A DNA stretch of 64,000 bases from assembly GCF_036311985.1 (NCBI RefSeq), contig NZ_JAZDCJ010000030.1; one strand, written 5' to 3'. The DNA comes from JAZDCJ01 sp036311985 (lineage in GTDB: Bacteria; Actinomycetota; Actinomycetes; Actinomycetales; Micrococcaceae). Below the pieces are notes generated by a model. That model did no database searches and was not told where the DNA came from. It worked only from the letters and a program-made list of their open reading frames with translations. A program made the translations under genes and the position numbers. Shown here in pieces: positions 16,512 through 25,415 of this stretch. How positions within the stretch are numbered: the first letter of the stretch is position 1; each line of letters begins with the position of its first letter.

Positions 16512-17612
16512 TCAGACGGCCGCCGCGAGATCCGCCCCGAGCGCCGCGACGATCGCGTCCACGACCTCGTCCGTGCCCGCCGTGCCGCCGATGTCGCGGG
16601 TCAGGGCCCCGGCAGCGGTGGCCGCCTCGATCGCGGCCTCGACCCGCCGCGCCTCCTCGTGCAATCCGAAGTGGTCCAGCATGAGGGCCGCGCTCGCGAT
16701 CGCCCCGATGGGATTGGAGATGCCCTGCCCCGCGATGTCCGGGGCGGAGCCGTGGACGGGCTCGAACATCGACGGGAAGCGGCGCTCAGGATTCAGGTTG
16801 GCGCTCGCGGCCAGGCCCAGGCTGCCGGCCAGCGCGGAGCCGAGGTCGGAGAGGATGTCCGCGTTGAGGTTGGACGCGACGACGACGGAGAGCTCCTCCG
16901 GCTTGAGGATGAACTTGGCGCTCATCGCGTCCACAAGCACGGACTCGGTCGCGACGTCCGGGTAGTCCGCGGCCACGCGGGCGAAGACCTCGTCCCAGAG
17001 CACCATGCCGTACTGCTGGGCGTTGGACTTGGTCACGGAGGAGACCTTCTTCACGGCGCGCGTGCGGGCCAGGTCGAACGCGAAGCGCATGATCCGCTCG
17101 CAGCCCTTCTCGGTGAACAGTGCCGTCTGCAGGGCGACCTCGTTGCCGGGGCCGCGGCCGGAGAGGTTGCGCCCCCCGAGGCCCGCGTACTCGCCCTCGC
17201 TGTTCTCGCGGACCACGACCCAGTCGAGCTCGGCTCGGTCCGCCTTGCGCAGCGGGGATTCGACGCCGGGCAGGAACCGCACGGGGCGGATGTTGGCCCA
17301 CTGATCGAAGTTCTGCGTGATGTTCAGGCGCAGCCCCCACAGGCTCACGTGGTCCGGCACGTTCTCCCAGCCGACGGCGCCGAAGTAGATCGCGTCGAAG
17401 TCCTTGAGCTGCTCGAGCCCGTCCTCGGCCATCATCCGGCCGTGCCGCGCGTAGTAGTCGCTGCCCCAGTCGAACTCGGTCCAGTCGAACGCGAAGCGGC
17501 CGGCGGACTGCGCCTGAACGGCGTCGAGGACGCGGCGCCCGGCGGCGACGACCTCCTGGCCGACGCCGTCGGCGGGGATCGAGGCGATCGTGAAGACCTG
17601 GGTCTGCGTCAT
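16512..17612 (-). CDS. Tartrate/D-malate-type decarboxylating dehydrogenase
   Basis: 366-residue member of the isocitrate/isopropylmalate dehydrogenase family. It has an N-terminal IPADGVGQEV nucleotide-side motif, VVRENSEGEYAGLGG, the SVTKSNAQQYG catalytic lysine region and the metal site FEPVHGSAPDIAGQGISNPIGAI. Such enzymes oxidise D-malate, tartrate or 3-isopropylmalate with NAD and release CO2. The tartrate/D-malate clade is favoured because no leu genes are near and a LysR regulator and dicarboxylate (DASS) transporter follow. ATG at 17612 has GGGAGGA upstream. A LysR box lies at 17721. Confidence 0.85.
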   Translation of the reverse strand: MTQTQVFTIASIPADGVGQEVVAAGRRVLDAVQAQSAGRFAFDWTEFDWGSDYYARHGRMMAEDGLEQLKDFDAIYFGAVGWENVPDHVSLWGLRLNITQNFDQWANIRPVRFLPGVESPLRKADRAELDWVVVRENSEGEYAGLGGRNLSGRGPGNEVALQTALFTEKGCERIMRFAFDLARTRAVKKVSSVTKSNAQQYGMVLWDEVFARVAADYPDVATESVLVDAMSAKFILKPEELSVVVASNLNADILSDLGSALAGSLGLAASANLNPERRFPSMFEPVHGSAPDIAGQGISNPIGAIASAALMLDHFGLHEEARRVEAAIEAATAAGALTRDIGGTAGTDEVVDAIVAALGADLAAAV

Positions 17613-17720
17613 GGTGTTCCTCCCGTGGATCCTTGGCCGGCCGCGTCGGTGCGGGGGCCGTGGGTTCCATGGAACGCCGGCCGGGTGCATCGCGTCCAAG
17701 ACCTTTTGTCCATGGCCGGG

Positions 17721-17735
17721 ATAGGCAGGACCTAT
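17721..17735. promoter_or_regulatory. LysR-type box upstream of dehydrogenase gene
   Basis: ATAGG-N5-CCTAT, the same palindrome and spacing as at 18793 in front of the transporter. It probably binds the LysR protein encoded at 17827-18744. A TACGACGCCGG motif follows at 17739. Confidence 0.7.
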
Positions 17736-17826
17736 GAGTACGACGCCGGACGCGCGCCTCCGCGCGGCCCTCGCATCGCGCCCGCCAGCGAACCGGCACC
17801 CCCGTTCCCGGGGCGCCGGATCGGGA

Positions 17827-18744
17827 TCAGGGCGCGGCCCCGGCGTCGTCGTCCCGATGCGTCGCCGCATAGCTGCGCGCCACGTCGAGGAAGGCGCGTG
17901 CCGCGGGCGTAAGATCGGCGCGCCGCCCGACGATCGCCACATGGAGCTCCGAGAGCGGCTCGATCCGCAGCACCCGCAGACCGGACCGGCGGGCGAGCGG
18001 AGCCCACGAGAGCGGCATCACGGCGTGGCCGATCCCGGCCAGCACGAGCGGCAGGACGGAGGTCCGGTGCGCGACCTCGACGGCGATCCGCACGTCGACG
18101 CCCGAGGCCAGGATGTCGTCGACCAGCCAACGCATGAGCGATCCGCGCTGTGAGACGACGACGCGACGGCCCGCGAGGTCCTCCCGGCGGATCGCCTCGT
18201 CCGCCTCGAACGCGCCCGCGCCGGGGCTCTCGATGAGCACGAGCGGCTGGCGCTCGAGCTGCGTGACGTCGAGGTCGGGGACGCGGATGGGCCGGTCCGA
18301 GCCGAGCAGGCCGATCTCCGCGCTGCCGCCCCGGACCGTCGCGATGACCTCCTCCGGGGTGAAGGCCCCGTCGACTCCCACGGTGATGCCCGGGTGCGCG
18401 CGGGAGAACTCGGCGATCATCGCCGTGAGCGGCTCGATTCCCGGGGACGGCATGGCGGTCAGCTCGAGCCGGCCCGTGCGGACGCCCTTGAGCGCGTCCA
18501 TCGCCGAGGACGCGGCCTCGAGGTCGCGCACCACGAGCCGCGCGGGGCCGACGAGCTCGTGGCCCGCCTCGCTGAGCACGACGCGGCGTCCGACGCGGTG
18601 GAAGAGCGGCAGCCCCACCTCATGCTCGAGCGACTTGATCGCCTGGGAGAGCGAGGGCTGGGCGATGTAGAGCTTCTCCGCCGCGCGGCTGAAGCCCTGG
18701 TGGTCGACGACGGCGAGGAAGTAGCGCAGCTGGCGGACGTCCAT
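17827..18744 (-). CDS. LysR-family transcriptional regulator (dicarboxylate module)
   Basis: 305-residue regulator. The N-terminal HTH (MDVRQLRYFLAVVDHQGFS, then QPSLSQAIKSLEHEVG) is followed by a type-2 periplasmic-like effector domain (RLELTAMPSPGIEPL onward). It sits between the dehydrogenase gene (same strand, downstream) and the divergent DASS transporter. Identical ATAGG-N5-CCTAT boxes at 17721 and 18793 suggest it controls both, probably in response to the transported acid. The DDDAGAAP C-terminus is encoded by a copy of the dispersed motif. GGGAGGA lies just before ATG. Confidence 0.9.
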   Translation of the reverse strand: MDVRQLRYFLAVVDHQGFSRAAEKLYIAQPSLSQAIKSLEHEVGLPLFHRVGRRVVLSEAGHELVGPARLVVRDLEAASSAMDALKGVRTGRLELTAMPSPGIEPLTAMIAEFSRAHPGITVGVDGAFTPEEVIATVRGGSAEIGLLGSDRPIRVPDLDVTQLERQPLVLIESPGAGAFEADEAIRREDLAGRRVVVSQRGSLMRWLVDDILASGVDVRIAVEVAHRTSVLPLVLAGIGHAVMPLSWAPLARRSGLRVLRIEPLSELHVAIVGRRADLTPAARAFLDVARSYAATHRDDDAGAAP

Positions 18745-18792
18745 GGATCCTCCCGAAAAAGATAGGGGCGGGCGCCGGGCGGGGCCGCGTCC

Positions 18793-18807
18793 ATAGGGTA
18801 TGCCTAT
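18793..18807. promoter_or_regulatory. LysR-type box in the LysR/DASS intergenic region
   Basis: ATAGG-GTATG-CCTAT palindrome (T-N11-A geometry) located between the divergent regulator and transporter, 49 bp from the regulator start. It is identical in its arms to the box at 17721. Confidence 0.75.
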
Positions 18808-18902
18808 TCCGGAGGTAGGGGAAAGGTCTTGGACGTGAGCCGCGTCACGGGCCGATCGTGGGATGACCACCCCACCGGACTCGATCGACACGAAGGACGA
18901 TG

Positions 18903-20579
18903 ATGTCCCAGCACCTAGCCACCCCCACCAACGCAACCCGGGGCACCGCCGGCGGCACCGGCGTCGTACCCCCGGCCTCCGGCAGCGCCCCCGGCGCCCG
19001 CACCAACGTCCGCGAGGCGCTCCTCGGCGGCAAGACGTTCCGCAGCCTCAGCGAGCAGAAGCTCTCCCCGCGCGAGGAGAGGTTCGAACGCATCCGCCAG
19101 ACCCTGGGCTTCTTCCTCGCCCCCGCCGTCGCGATCGGCTTCGCCCTCCTGCCGACCGGCATGGAACCAACGCAGCAGCTGCTCGCCGCCGTGCTCCTGG
19201 GCGTGATCGTGCTCTGGATCTGCGAACCCGTCCCCATCCCCATCGGCGGCCTCATCGGAGTCGCCGCGATCGTGCTCCTCGGCGTCGCGGACGCCAAGTC
19301 CGTCCTGGCGCCGTTCGGGTCCACCACGATCTTCACGTTCATCGGCGCGTTCATCCTCGCCCAGGCCATGCTCAAGCACGGGCTCGCCCAGCGGCTCGCG
19401 TTCGCCGTGCTGTCGCTGCCCGGCGTCGCCAAGTCCACGTACCGGATCATCATCGCGTTCGGCGTCATCACATGCCTGCTCTCCGCGTTCGTCTCGAACA
19501 CGGCGACCGTGGCGATGCTCATGCCCACGGCGCTCGGCATCCTCGCTGTGATCGCCCAGTTGATGCAGGACCGGGGCGTCGTGGCGTCCGACTTCGACCC
19601 CAAGCGGCTGCGCGTCGGCGCCGCCCTGATGCTCATGCTCGCCTACGGCGCGAGCGTCGGCGGGCTGCTCACCCCGGTCGGCGCCCCGCCGAACCTGATC
19701 GGCCGCGGGCTCATCGAGGAGGCCACCGGCGTGCGGATCTCCTTCGCCCAGTGGACCGCCACCGCGCTGCCGCTGTGCGCCGCGATGTTCGCCGTCCTGG
19801 CCGTCATCATGTTCCTGCTCAACAAGCCGGAACTGCGCCGGATCGAGGGCGTCGAGGAGTTCATCGCCGAACAGAAGGCCGCCCGCGGCAAGATGTCCCG
19901 CGCCGAGGTCAATACGCTCGCCGCGTTCGGCTTCACCGTCACCCTGTGGCTCCTGCCCGCGATCGTCAGCCTCGTCGCCGGCACCGAGTCGGAGGCGTAC
20001 CTGTTCCTCGACGAACGGCTCGACGAGGGGATCGTCGCGGTCCTCGGCGCCGCGCTGCTGTTCATCCTGCCCACCGACTGGAAGGCCCGCAAGGCCACGC
20101 TGACATGGTCCGATGCCGCCAAGATCGACTGGGGAACCATCCTCCTGTTCGGCACCGGCATCATCTTCGGCGCGCTGCTCGCCGCGACGGGCCTGGCGGA
20201 GACCATCGGTGCCGCCGCGTCCGAGGGTCTCGGCGTGACGAGCGTCTTCGCGATCACCGCGTTCGCCGCCGTCCTCGCGATCGTCATCTCCGAGACCACG
20301 AGCAATACCGCGGCCGCGGCCGTCGTCGTCCCGATCGTCATCCCGCTGTGCCTGGCCATGGACGTGGATCCGTTCGTGCCCGCCCTCGCCGCGACGTTCG
20401 GGGCTTCCTTCGGCTTCATGCTGCCGGTGTCCACGCCGCAGAACGCGATCGTCTACGGCTCCGGGACCGTGCCGATCATCCGCATGGTCCGCACGGGCGT
20501 CTTCTTCGACGTCCTCGGCGCCGCGCTCATCATCGTCCTGCTCCCGGTGATGGTGGCGGTCACCGGCATCGGCGGCTGA
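18903..20579 (+). CDS. DASS-family (SLC13) dicarboxylate:cation symporter
   Basis: 558-residue transporter with about twelve hydrophobic segments. It carries the two DASS signatures: SNTATVAMLMPTALG around residue 200, and SETTSNTAAAAVVVPI with the later STPQNAIVYGSG around residues 465-525. These bind sodium and the dicarboxylate in characterised relatives. An N-terminal, low-complexity tail of about 60 residues contains GTGVVPP, encoded by the dispersed motif. ATG at 18903 is preferred over 18900 because AAGGA is then 5 nt away. It would import the acid (malate, tartrate or similar) oxidised by the neighbouring dehydrogenase. Confidence 0.9.
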   Translation: MSQHLATPTNATRGTAGGTGVVPPASGSAPGARTNVREALLGGKTFRSLSEQKLSPREERFERIRQTLGFFLAPAVAIGFALLPTGMEPTQQLLAAVLLGVIVLWICEPVPIPIGGLIGVAAIVLLGVADAKSVLAPFGSTTIFTFIGAFILAQAMLKHGLAQRLAFAVLSLPGVAKSTYRIIIAFGVITCLLSAFVSNTATVAMLMPTALGILAVIAQLMQDRGVVASDFDPKRLRVGAALMLMLAYGASVGGLLTPVGAPPNLIGRGLIEEATGVRISFAQWTATALPLCAAMFAVLAVIMFLLNKPELRRIEGVEEFIAEQKAARGKMSRAEVNTLAAFGFTVTLWLLPAIVSLVAGTESEAYLFLDERLDEGIVAVLGAALLFILPTDWKARKATLTWSDAAKIDWGTILLFGTGIIFGALLAATGLAETIGAAASEGLGVTSVFAITAFAAVLAIVISETTSNTAAAAVVVPIVIPLCLAMDVDPFVPALAATFGASFGFMLPVSTPQNAIVYGSGTVPIIRMVRTGVFFDVLGAALIIVLLPVMVAVTGIGG

Positions 20580-20590
20580 CCGCCCCGTCC

Positions 20591-20664
20591 CCCGCATCAC
20601 TCTCCACTCCCACGTCGTCCTCAGGGCTGAGAACGACGCTGGAGTGGAGAGTGTTGTGTTGCGG
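20591..20664. repeat. CTCCACTCC-type hairpin, copy C (best conserved)
   Basis: Nested palindrome between convergent genes: outer CCCGCA/TGCGGG, middle ACTCTCCACTCC (20599-20610) with GGAGTGGAGAGT (20641-20652), inner GTCGT-CTCAG/CTGAG-ACGAC. It has no T-run on either strand. It probably terminates both the DASS gene and the methyltransferase gene. Confidence 0.8.
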
Positions 20665-20696
20665 GCGGAGCACGGCGATCGGGGGCGGAGCGCCGC

Positions 20697-21848
20697 CTAC
20701 GGCCGGGCCACGAAGTACACGTTGAAGGGATCGGCCTCGACGTCGACGATCTCCACGGACCCGAACCCGGCCTCTCCCAGCATCCGCCCGGCCAGCTGCC
20801 GGCCCCACGCGGTGCCCAGGCCGTCGCCGCCGAGCCCCAGGGAGACGCTCATGCAGTGGAACATGGAGATCGCGTACAGGTAGCTCCCCCACGGAACGGC
20901 CGCGTTGTCCTCGAGGTTGCTGGACGCGTCGATGTCCACCATGAGGAACACGCCGTCGCCGCGCAGCGCCGAACGGATGTTGGCGAGCACACGGCCCGGG
21001 TGCGCCTGGTCGTGGACCGCGTCGAAGGCCGTGACCAGGTCGAACTCCGCCACGTCGTCCAGGCTGGCGACATCGACCACCTCGAACCGCGCGTTCGACA
21101 CGTCCCACGCCTCGGCCTCCGCCCGCGCGGCGGCGATTCCCTGGGCCGAGAAGTCGTACCCCGTGAACCGGCTCGCCGGGAAGGCGCGGGCCATGAGGTT
21201 CACGGCGTGCCCTGAGCCGCAGCCGACGTCGAGCACGTCGATTCCGGCGGCGAGCCGCTCCGGCAGGCCGGGAACCAGCGGCAGGATCCCGTCGACGAGG
21301 ACGGCGTCGTTCACCGTGGCCGATTCCTCCGCCATGATCCGGTGGAAACCCGGGTACTCGGCGTACTCCAGGCCGCCGCCGTGGCGCAGGCAGTGCAGGA
21401 CCCGTTCCTCCACGGAGCCGATCAGGGGGATGTACTGCATGAGCTGGGCGAGGTTGTCCGGTCCGGCGGCCCGGGTCAGGACGGCCGCGTGGGAGGCGGG
21501 GAGGTGGTAGCGCGTCGATTCAGGCTCGTAGTGCACGACGCCGGCGGTGGCCATCCCGCCGAGCCATTCCCTCACGTAGCGCTCGTCGAGGCCCGCGGCG
21601 TCCGCGATCTGCCCGCTGTCGGCGGGCGGCAGGCCGGACAGCACCTCGAAGAGGCCCGCCCGGTGGCCGATGCTCGTCAAGAGGGTGATCGCCGAGGAGT
21701 TGAGGATGTCGAGGTAGCGGGCCGAGAGCGCCGCGGATTCCGCGGCGGCCGCGTCGGGCGCGCCGTCTCCGCCCGGTCCGGCCGGGGTTCCGGCGGCGTC
21801 CGGAGTGGGCGCGTCGGTGGCCGCGCTTGTGGTCGTTTCGGTGGTCAT
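20697..21848 (-). CDS. Class I SAM-dependent methyltransferase
   Basis: 383-residue protein. A winged-helix-like N-terminal region (about residues 45-110: LTSIGHRAGLFEVL then QIADAAGLDERYVREWLGGMATAGVV) precedes a Rossmann methyltransferase domain with motif I LDVGCGSGHA (about 205-214), acidic loop GYDFSA and motif DLVTAFDAVHDQAHP. This layout resembles O-methyltransferase-like enzymes. The substrate is unknown. The next gene on the same strand, further upstream, is a TPR-LuxR regulator, a pairing I have seen in other actinobacteria. The first ~40 residues are low-complexity Ala/Pro/Thr. Confidence 0.85.
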   Translation of the reverse strand: MTTETTTSAATDAPTPDAAGTPAGPGGDGAPDAAAAESAALSARYLDILNSSAITLLTSIGHRAGLFEVLSGLPPADSGQIADAAGLDERYVREWLGGMATAGVVHYEPESTRYHLPASHAAVLTRAAGPDNLAQLMQYIPLIGSVEERVLHCLRHGGGLEYAEYPGFHRIMAEESATVNDAVLVDGILPLVPGLPERLAAGIDVLDVGCGSGHAVNLMARAFPASRFTGYDFSAQGIAAARAEAEAWDVSNARFEVVDVASLDDVAEFDLVTAFDAVHDQAHPGRVLANIRSALRGDGVFLMVDIDASSNLEDNAAVPWGSYLYAISMFHCMSVSLGLGGDGLGTAWGRQLAGRMLGEAGFGSVEIVDVEADPFNVYFVARP

Positions 21849-22117
21849 GGTCGTGGTCCTTGCCGTGTGGGCCCGCCGGCCCGGCGCGCCCGTGGCGCGT
21901 GATCGGGCCGGGAACCGGGCCGGTGGTGGGGTGTCCGCCCGCGGTCCCGGATCGCTCCGGCCGGCACGCGGCGCCCCTCGATGGAGTGCACCGGGCCGCC
22001 GCCGTCCTCCCTTCGATTCCCGCGCCGTCCCGGTGCCCTCAACGCTAGGGATCGGACGGCCGCGGCGGATCGGGAGGATGCCCCATCTGCCGCTCCCGCG
22101 GCATGGGGCGTTCGGTG

Positions 22118-22230
22118 CAGGACGACGCCGGGGCCCGCCTGGAGCCAGTCCCTGCGGCAGGTCGGGACGTTCGCAGGACGACGCCGGGGCCCCGCCTCAA
22201 GCCCGTCCCCGCGCCGGGTCGGGACGTTCT
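22118..22230. repeat. Two tandem 56-57-bp repeats
   Basis: Copy 1 (22118-22173) and copy 2 (22174-22230) both run from CAGGACGACGCCGGGGCC to GTCGGGACGTTC and differ at about eight positions. They lie in the 348-bp region between methyltransferase and LuxR genes. Copy 2 extends into the LuxR gene and encodes its last residues (RPDPARGRA). The remaining part of that region (21849-22117) shows only a weak GCCCCAT/ATGGGGC hairpin at 22080-22109. Confidence 0.75.
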
Positions 22231-23873
22231 GCGGGGCCGGGCCGGCCACGCGCCGCGATGCCGCGCTCGTGCGCCCAGGCCGCGGCGGCGGTGCGCGAGG
22301 CGACGCCGAGCTTGGCGAAGATGTTGGACAGGTGCCGGCCGACGGTCTTCTCGCTGATGTAGAGGGCCGCCGCGGCCTCCCGGTTGCTCGCCCCGGAGGC
22401 GACGAGCCCCAGCACCTCGGACTCGCGGGCCGTCAGTCCGCCCGGGACGTCGCCAGGGTCGAGCCGTTCGACGTCCGGCACGGCCCCGAGCTGCCGGTAC
22501 ATCTCGACGGCCGTCGCCCGGTCCGCGGCCGCTGCCGCCACATCGCCGAGACCCGCGTGGGCCCGGGCGCACATCTCGTGCACGGCCGCTGACTCGTAGC
22601 GGGCGCGCAGGTTCCGGTACGCGACGCCGGCCGCGCGGAGCACCGGCAGGGCGTCCCCGAAGCGGCCGGCCGCGACCAGGACCGCCGCCCTGGCCTGAAG
22701 GGCCCACGCCCGGAACCCCTCGGTCCCGAACCCGGCGGCGGTGGACTCGAGCTCGGAACACAAGCGTCCGGCGTCGTCCTCCCGTCCCGCCGCGAGCGCG
22801 ATCCGGACCCCCGGGCCCAGCAGCCGGGCGGCGCTCAGGGCGTCCCGGCCGGCCAGCGCGGCGCTCACGGAGGCCCAGGCCTGCGCGGGGCGGCCCCGGG
22901 CGAGCTCAAGCAGCGCGGCGCCCGGCTGGTGGTCCATGCCGAACTGGGCGGTGCGCGCGTACGCCTCGGAGGCCCCGGCGAAGTCCCCGCGCAGCCGGCG
23001 GATCTCGCCAAGCTGGTAGTAGGCCTCCCCCGCGACCCAGCCGTTCACGCCGGCCAGCTCGGCCCCGGCGCGTTCGACCCCGGCCTCCGCCGCCGCCCAG
23101 TCCCCCTCCGCGCACAACAGCTGGAGGCGGTGGATGCGACAGATCCCGGAATACACGGCCTCGCCCCGGAACTGCTCGCACCACCGCTCGGTCGCCAGCG
23201 TCCAGGCGCGCATGCGGGACAGGTCCGCCAGCTCGTGGCACGTATGGATGACGGTGCAGTACACGTCGCCCGCCCACTCGGGCGGCAACTGTCCGGCGAG
23301 GACCGGAAGCATCGCCTCGTCGAGCTGCGCGAAGCCGCCCGCCGGATCCCCGGTGCGGGCGTCGACGAGGCCAGACAGGACGAGGGCGAGGCATGTCAGC
23401 TGCGGGGCGCGCAGGCGCCGGCCGAGATCGTGGAGCGCCTCGGAGGCCTCGCGGGCGCCGCCGAGGGAGGAGAAGTCCAGCGAGATCGACGCCTCGAGGT
23501 AGCGCAGGTAGCCGTGCTCGATCCCCTCCGGCGCCCCCCTCAGGAGCCGGCGTGCCCGGCTGGCCCAACCGGAGGCGATCACGAGGTCGCCGCGGATGAA
23601 CCACAGCAGGCCCAAGGTCGCGGCCTTCATCGCGGCGTCGACCGGGCCGGCGTCGTGCTGCAGCCGCTCGAAAACGTGCTCGGAGATCTCGAGCGCCTCG
23701 CGCGTGCGGCCGGTCCACCAGCAGCAGCGGCCCAGGAGGTCGAGGTCGGCGGTGTCGAGCTCCCCGGCCCGGGCGGCCGCGCGGGCACGTTCCAGCCCGT
23801 CGCAAGCGGCGCGCCAATCCCCGCGGGCGTATGCCGTCCGCGCCGATTCCAACAGCCCTGCCTGATCCTCCAT
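22197..23873 (-). CDS. TPR-containing LuxR-family transcriptional regulator
   Basis: 558-residue protein. Residues ~1-470 are repeated amphipathic helix pairs rich in Ala/Arg (TPR-like, e.g. GRTREALEISEHVFERL). The C-terminus carries a LuxR-type HTH (LTARESEVLGLVASGASNREAAAALYISEKTVGRHLSNIFAKLGVASR), the end-of-protein position usual for this family. No ATPase motif is visible, so it is not a full LAL/MalT-type protein. It is probably a transcription factor for neighbouring genes, perhaps the downstream methyltransferase. ATG at 23873 chosen. The extreme C-terminal tail derives from a tandem-repeat copy and may be a recent extension. Confidence 0.8.
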   Translation of the reverse strand: MEDQAGLLESARTAYARGDWRAACDGLERARAAARAGELDTADLDLLGRCCWWTGRTREALEISEHVFERLQHDAGPVDAAMKAATLGLLWFIRGDLVIASGWASRARRLLRGAPEGIEHGYLRYLEASISLDFSSLGGAREASEALHDLGRRLRAPQLTCLALVLSGLVDARTGDPAGGFAQLDEAMLPVLAGQLPPEWAGDVYCTVIHTCHELADLSRMRAWTLATERWCEQFRGEAVYSGICRIHRLQLLCAEGDWAAAEAGVERAGAELAGVNGWVAGEAYYQLGEIRRLRGDFAGASEAYARTAQFGMDHQPGAALLELARGRPAQAWASVSAALAGRDALSAARLLGPGVRIALAAGREDDAGRLCSELESTAAGFGTEGFRAWALQARAAVLVAAGRFGDALPVLRAAGVAYRNLRARYESAAVHEMCARAHAGLGDVAAAAADRATAVEMYRQLGAVPDVERLDPGDVPGGLTARESEVLGLVASGASNREAAAALYISEKTVGRHLSNIFAKLGVASRTAAAAWAHERGIAARGRPGPAERPDPARGRA

Positions 23874-23951
23874 GGCACTCTCCAGCACCACGGTATACCG
23901 CGGCCGTGCCGGCGGACAGGGCGCGGCGACGATGCCCCGGGCCTTCCGCCC

Positions 23952-23972
23952 GGGCTCTCGCCCGGAGAGCCC
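23952..23972. promoter_or_regulatory. Inverted repeat upstream of LuxR gene
   Basis: GGGCTCTC-GCCCG-GAGAGCCC, a perfect 8-bp palindrome 79 bp upstream of the LuxR start, next to hairpin copy D. A possible operator or leader hairpin. Confidence 0.4.
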
Positions 23973-23976
23973 ACCC

Positions 23977-24043
23977 CGCAATCCCCTCCGCCCACGGGTC
24001 GTTATCGGCGGCTCGAAACGACCCGTGGGCGGAGAGCATTGCG
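23977..24043 (-). terminator. CTCCACTCC-family hairpin, copy D (variant arms)
   Basis: An 18-bp perfect stem CTCCGCCCACGGGTCGTT (23986-24003) with its complement at 24017-24034, flanked by CGCAAT/ATTGCG. It lies downstream of the sugar dehydrogenase gene (stop at 24088) and probably terminates it. Confidence 0.75.
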
Positions 24044-24087
24044 ACCGGGGGTCGGCTGGTCCCAGCGGACGTGGCGGACGGTCCGGA

Positions 24088-25212
24088 TCATCGGAACGCC
24101 GCCGGGTCGAGGGAGAGGATCCGGTCGTCGTCGGGGCCGGGGCGGCCCCGGCCGTCGGTGTTGTTCGTGACGATCCACACGCGCCCGTCGGGGGCGGCGA
24201 CGGCGTCCCGCAGGCGCCCGAGTTCGCCGTCGAAATGCAGCCCCGCGGATCCCGGATCCTCCACCGGAACGGTCCGCAGCACGGCCCCGCGCAGGTTCGC
24301 GAGGTACAGCACGCCGTCCGCGTGGGCCATGCCGCTGGGGCTCGCGTCCGACGGCGCCCACTGCTGCACCGGGTCCGTGAAGCCCTCGCGCCCCGCGATC
24401 CCCTCGACCTCGGGCCAGCCGTAGTTCGCGCCGGGTGTGATGACGTTCAGCTCGTCCCACGTGTTCTGCCCGAACTCGGTCGCGAACATCGTCCCGTCCT
24501 CCGCCCAGGCGATCCCCTGCGGGTTGCGGTGCCCGTAGCTGTAGACGGGCGAGCCGGGGAACGGGTTGTCGGCGGGGACGGCGCCGTCGGGCGTGAGGCG
24601 CAGGATCTTCCCGGCGAGCGAGTCCCGGTCCTGCGAGAGCGGGCGGTCGGCGGCGTCGCCCGTCGTCGCGTACAGCATCCCGTCGGGGCCGAAGGCGATC
24701 CGCCCGCCGTTGTGGTTGCCCGCGGCCGGGATGCCCTCAAGGAGCGTCTCGGGCTCCCCGAGCGCGAGCGAGCCGGGCGCCCCCTCGAGCGCGAAGCGCT
24801 GGATCCGGTTGCCGCCCGCCGCGGTCGAGTAGGCGTAGAGCCGGCCCCCGCCGTCGACCGCGAGCCCCAGGAGCCCGCCCTCGCCGCCGTGCGCGACGCC
24901 GTCCACGACGCCGACCTCGCGCGCGTTGCCCGCGTCGTCGAGCTCGAGGATCCGCCCGCTGTCGCGCTCGCTGACGAGCGGCGTCGCGTCCAGGAACGCC
25001 ACGGACCACGGGGCCTCGAGCCCGGTCGCGACCACGGCCTCGGGTTCGCCGGGCGCCTCGGCGGAGCCGGTCTCCGTGGCCGGCGCGGGGGACGTCTGCG
25101 CCGCCGGGGAGGACGACGCCGGGGCCGTGCCTTCGGGGGCGGGCGCTCCCGTGCACGCCGCGAGGAGCAGGACGACGGCGGCGCCGGCCACCGCGCGGCG
25201 GATGCGTTTCAT
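24088..25212 (-). CDS. PQQ-type glucose/sorbosone dehydrogenase lipoprotein
   Basis: 374-residue lipoprotein. The signal peptide ends in a lipobox (LLLAAC), followed by a Ser/Pro/Thr linker containing the dispersed motif, then a six-bladed propeller domain of the GSDH/soluble-aldose-dehydrogenase family (PF07995). Markers are LEAPWSVAFLDATPLVSERDSGRI, GGEGGLLGLAVD, HNGGRIAFGPDGMLY and GHRNPQGIAW. The mature protein sits on the outer face of the membrane. Relatives oxidise aldose sugars with PQQ, but no PQQ synthesis genes are nearby and actual activity is uncertain. Confidence 0.9.
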   Translation of the reverse strand: MKRIRRAVAGAAVVLLLAACTGAPAPEGTAPASSSPAAQTSPAPATETGSAEAPGEPEAVVATGLEAPWSVAFLDATPLVSERDSGRILELDDAGNAREVGVVDGVAHGGEGGLLGLAVDGGGRLYAYSTAAGGNRIQRFALEGAPGSLALGEPETLLEGIPAAGNHNGGRIAFGPDGMLYATTGDAADRPLSQDRDSLAGKILRLTPDGAVPADNPFPGSPVYSYGHRNPQGIAWAEDGTMFATEFGQNTWDELNVITPGANYGWPEVEGIAGREGFTDPVQQWAPSDASPSGMAHADGVLYLANLRGAVLRTVPVEDPGSAGLHFDGELGRLRDAVAAPDGRVWIVTNNTDGRGRPGPDDDRILSLDPAAFR

Positions 25213-25415
25213 GGTTCCTCCTCGGGCGGATCGCGGGACAGCGGGCCTGAACCGGGTTCCCCTGCTTCAGCCTAGGGATGCAGAGGCCGCTTGGGGAGGG
25301 CCTCCCGGTACCACTGTGGACGGGCAGGCCCTGTGGAGGGCGGATCCGGCCGCGCCGCCGGCTTGCCCCCCGGGTGCCGGAACCGGGAACGATGGGGTGC
25401 GACGAAGGGACGGTC

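Noticed and set aside
18915..20600. 561-residue minus-strand frame across the DASS transporter
   Set aside because: Highly charged, repetitive translation with no fold, fully antisense to a clear transporter gene.
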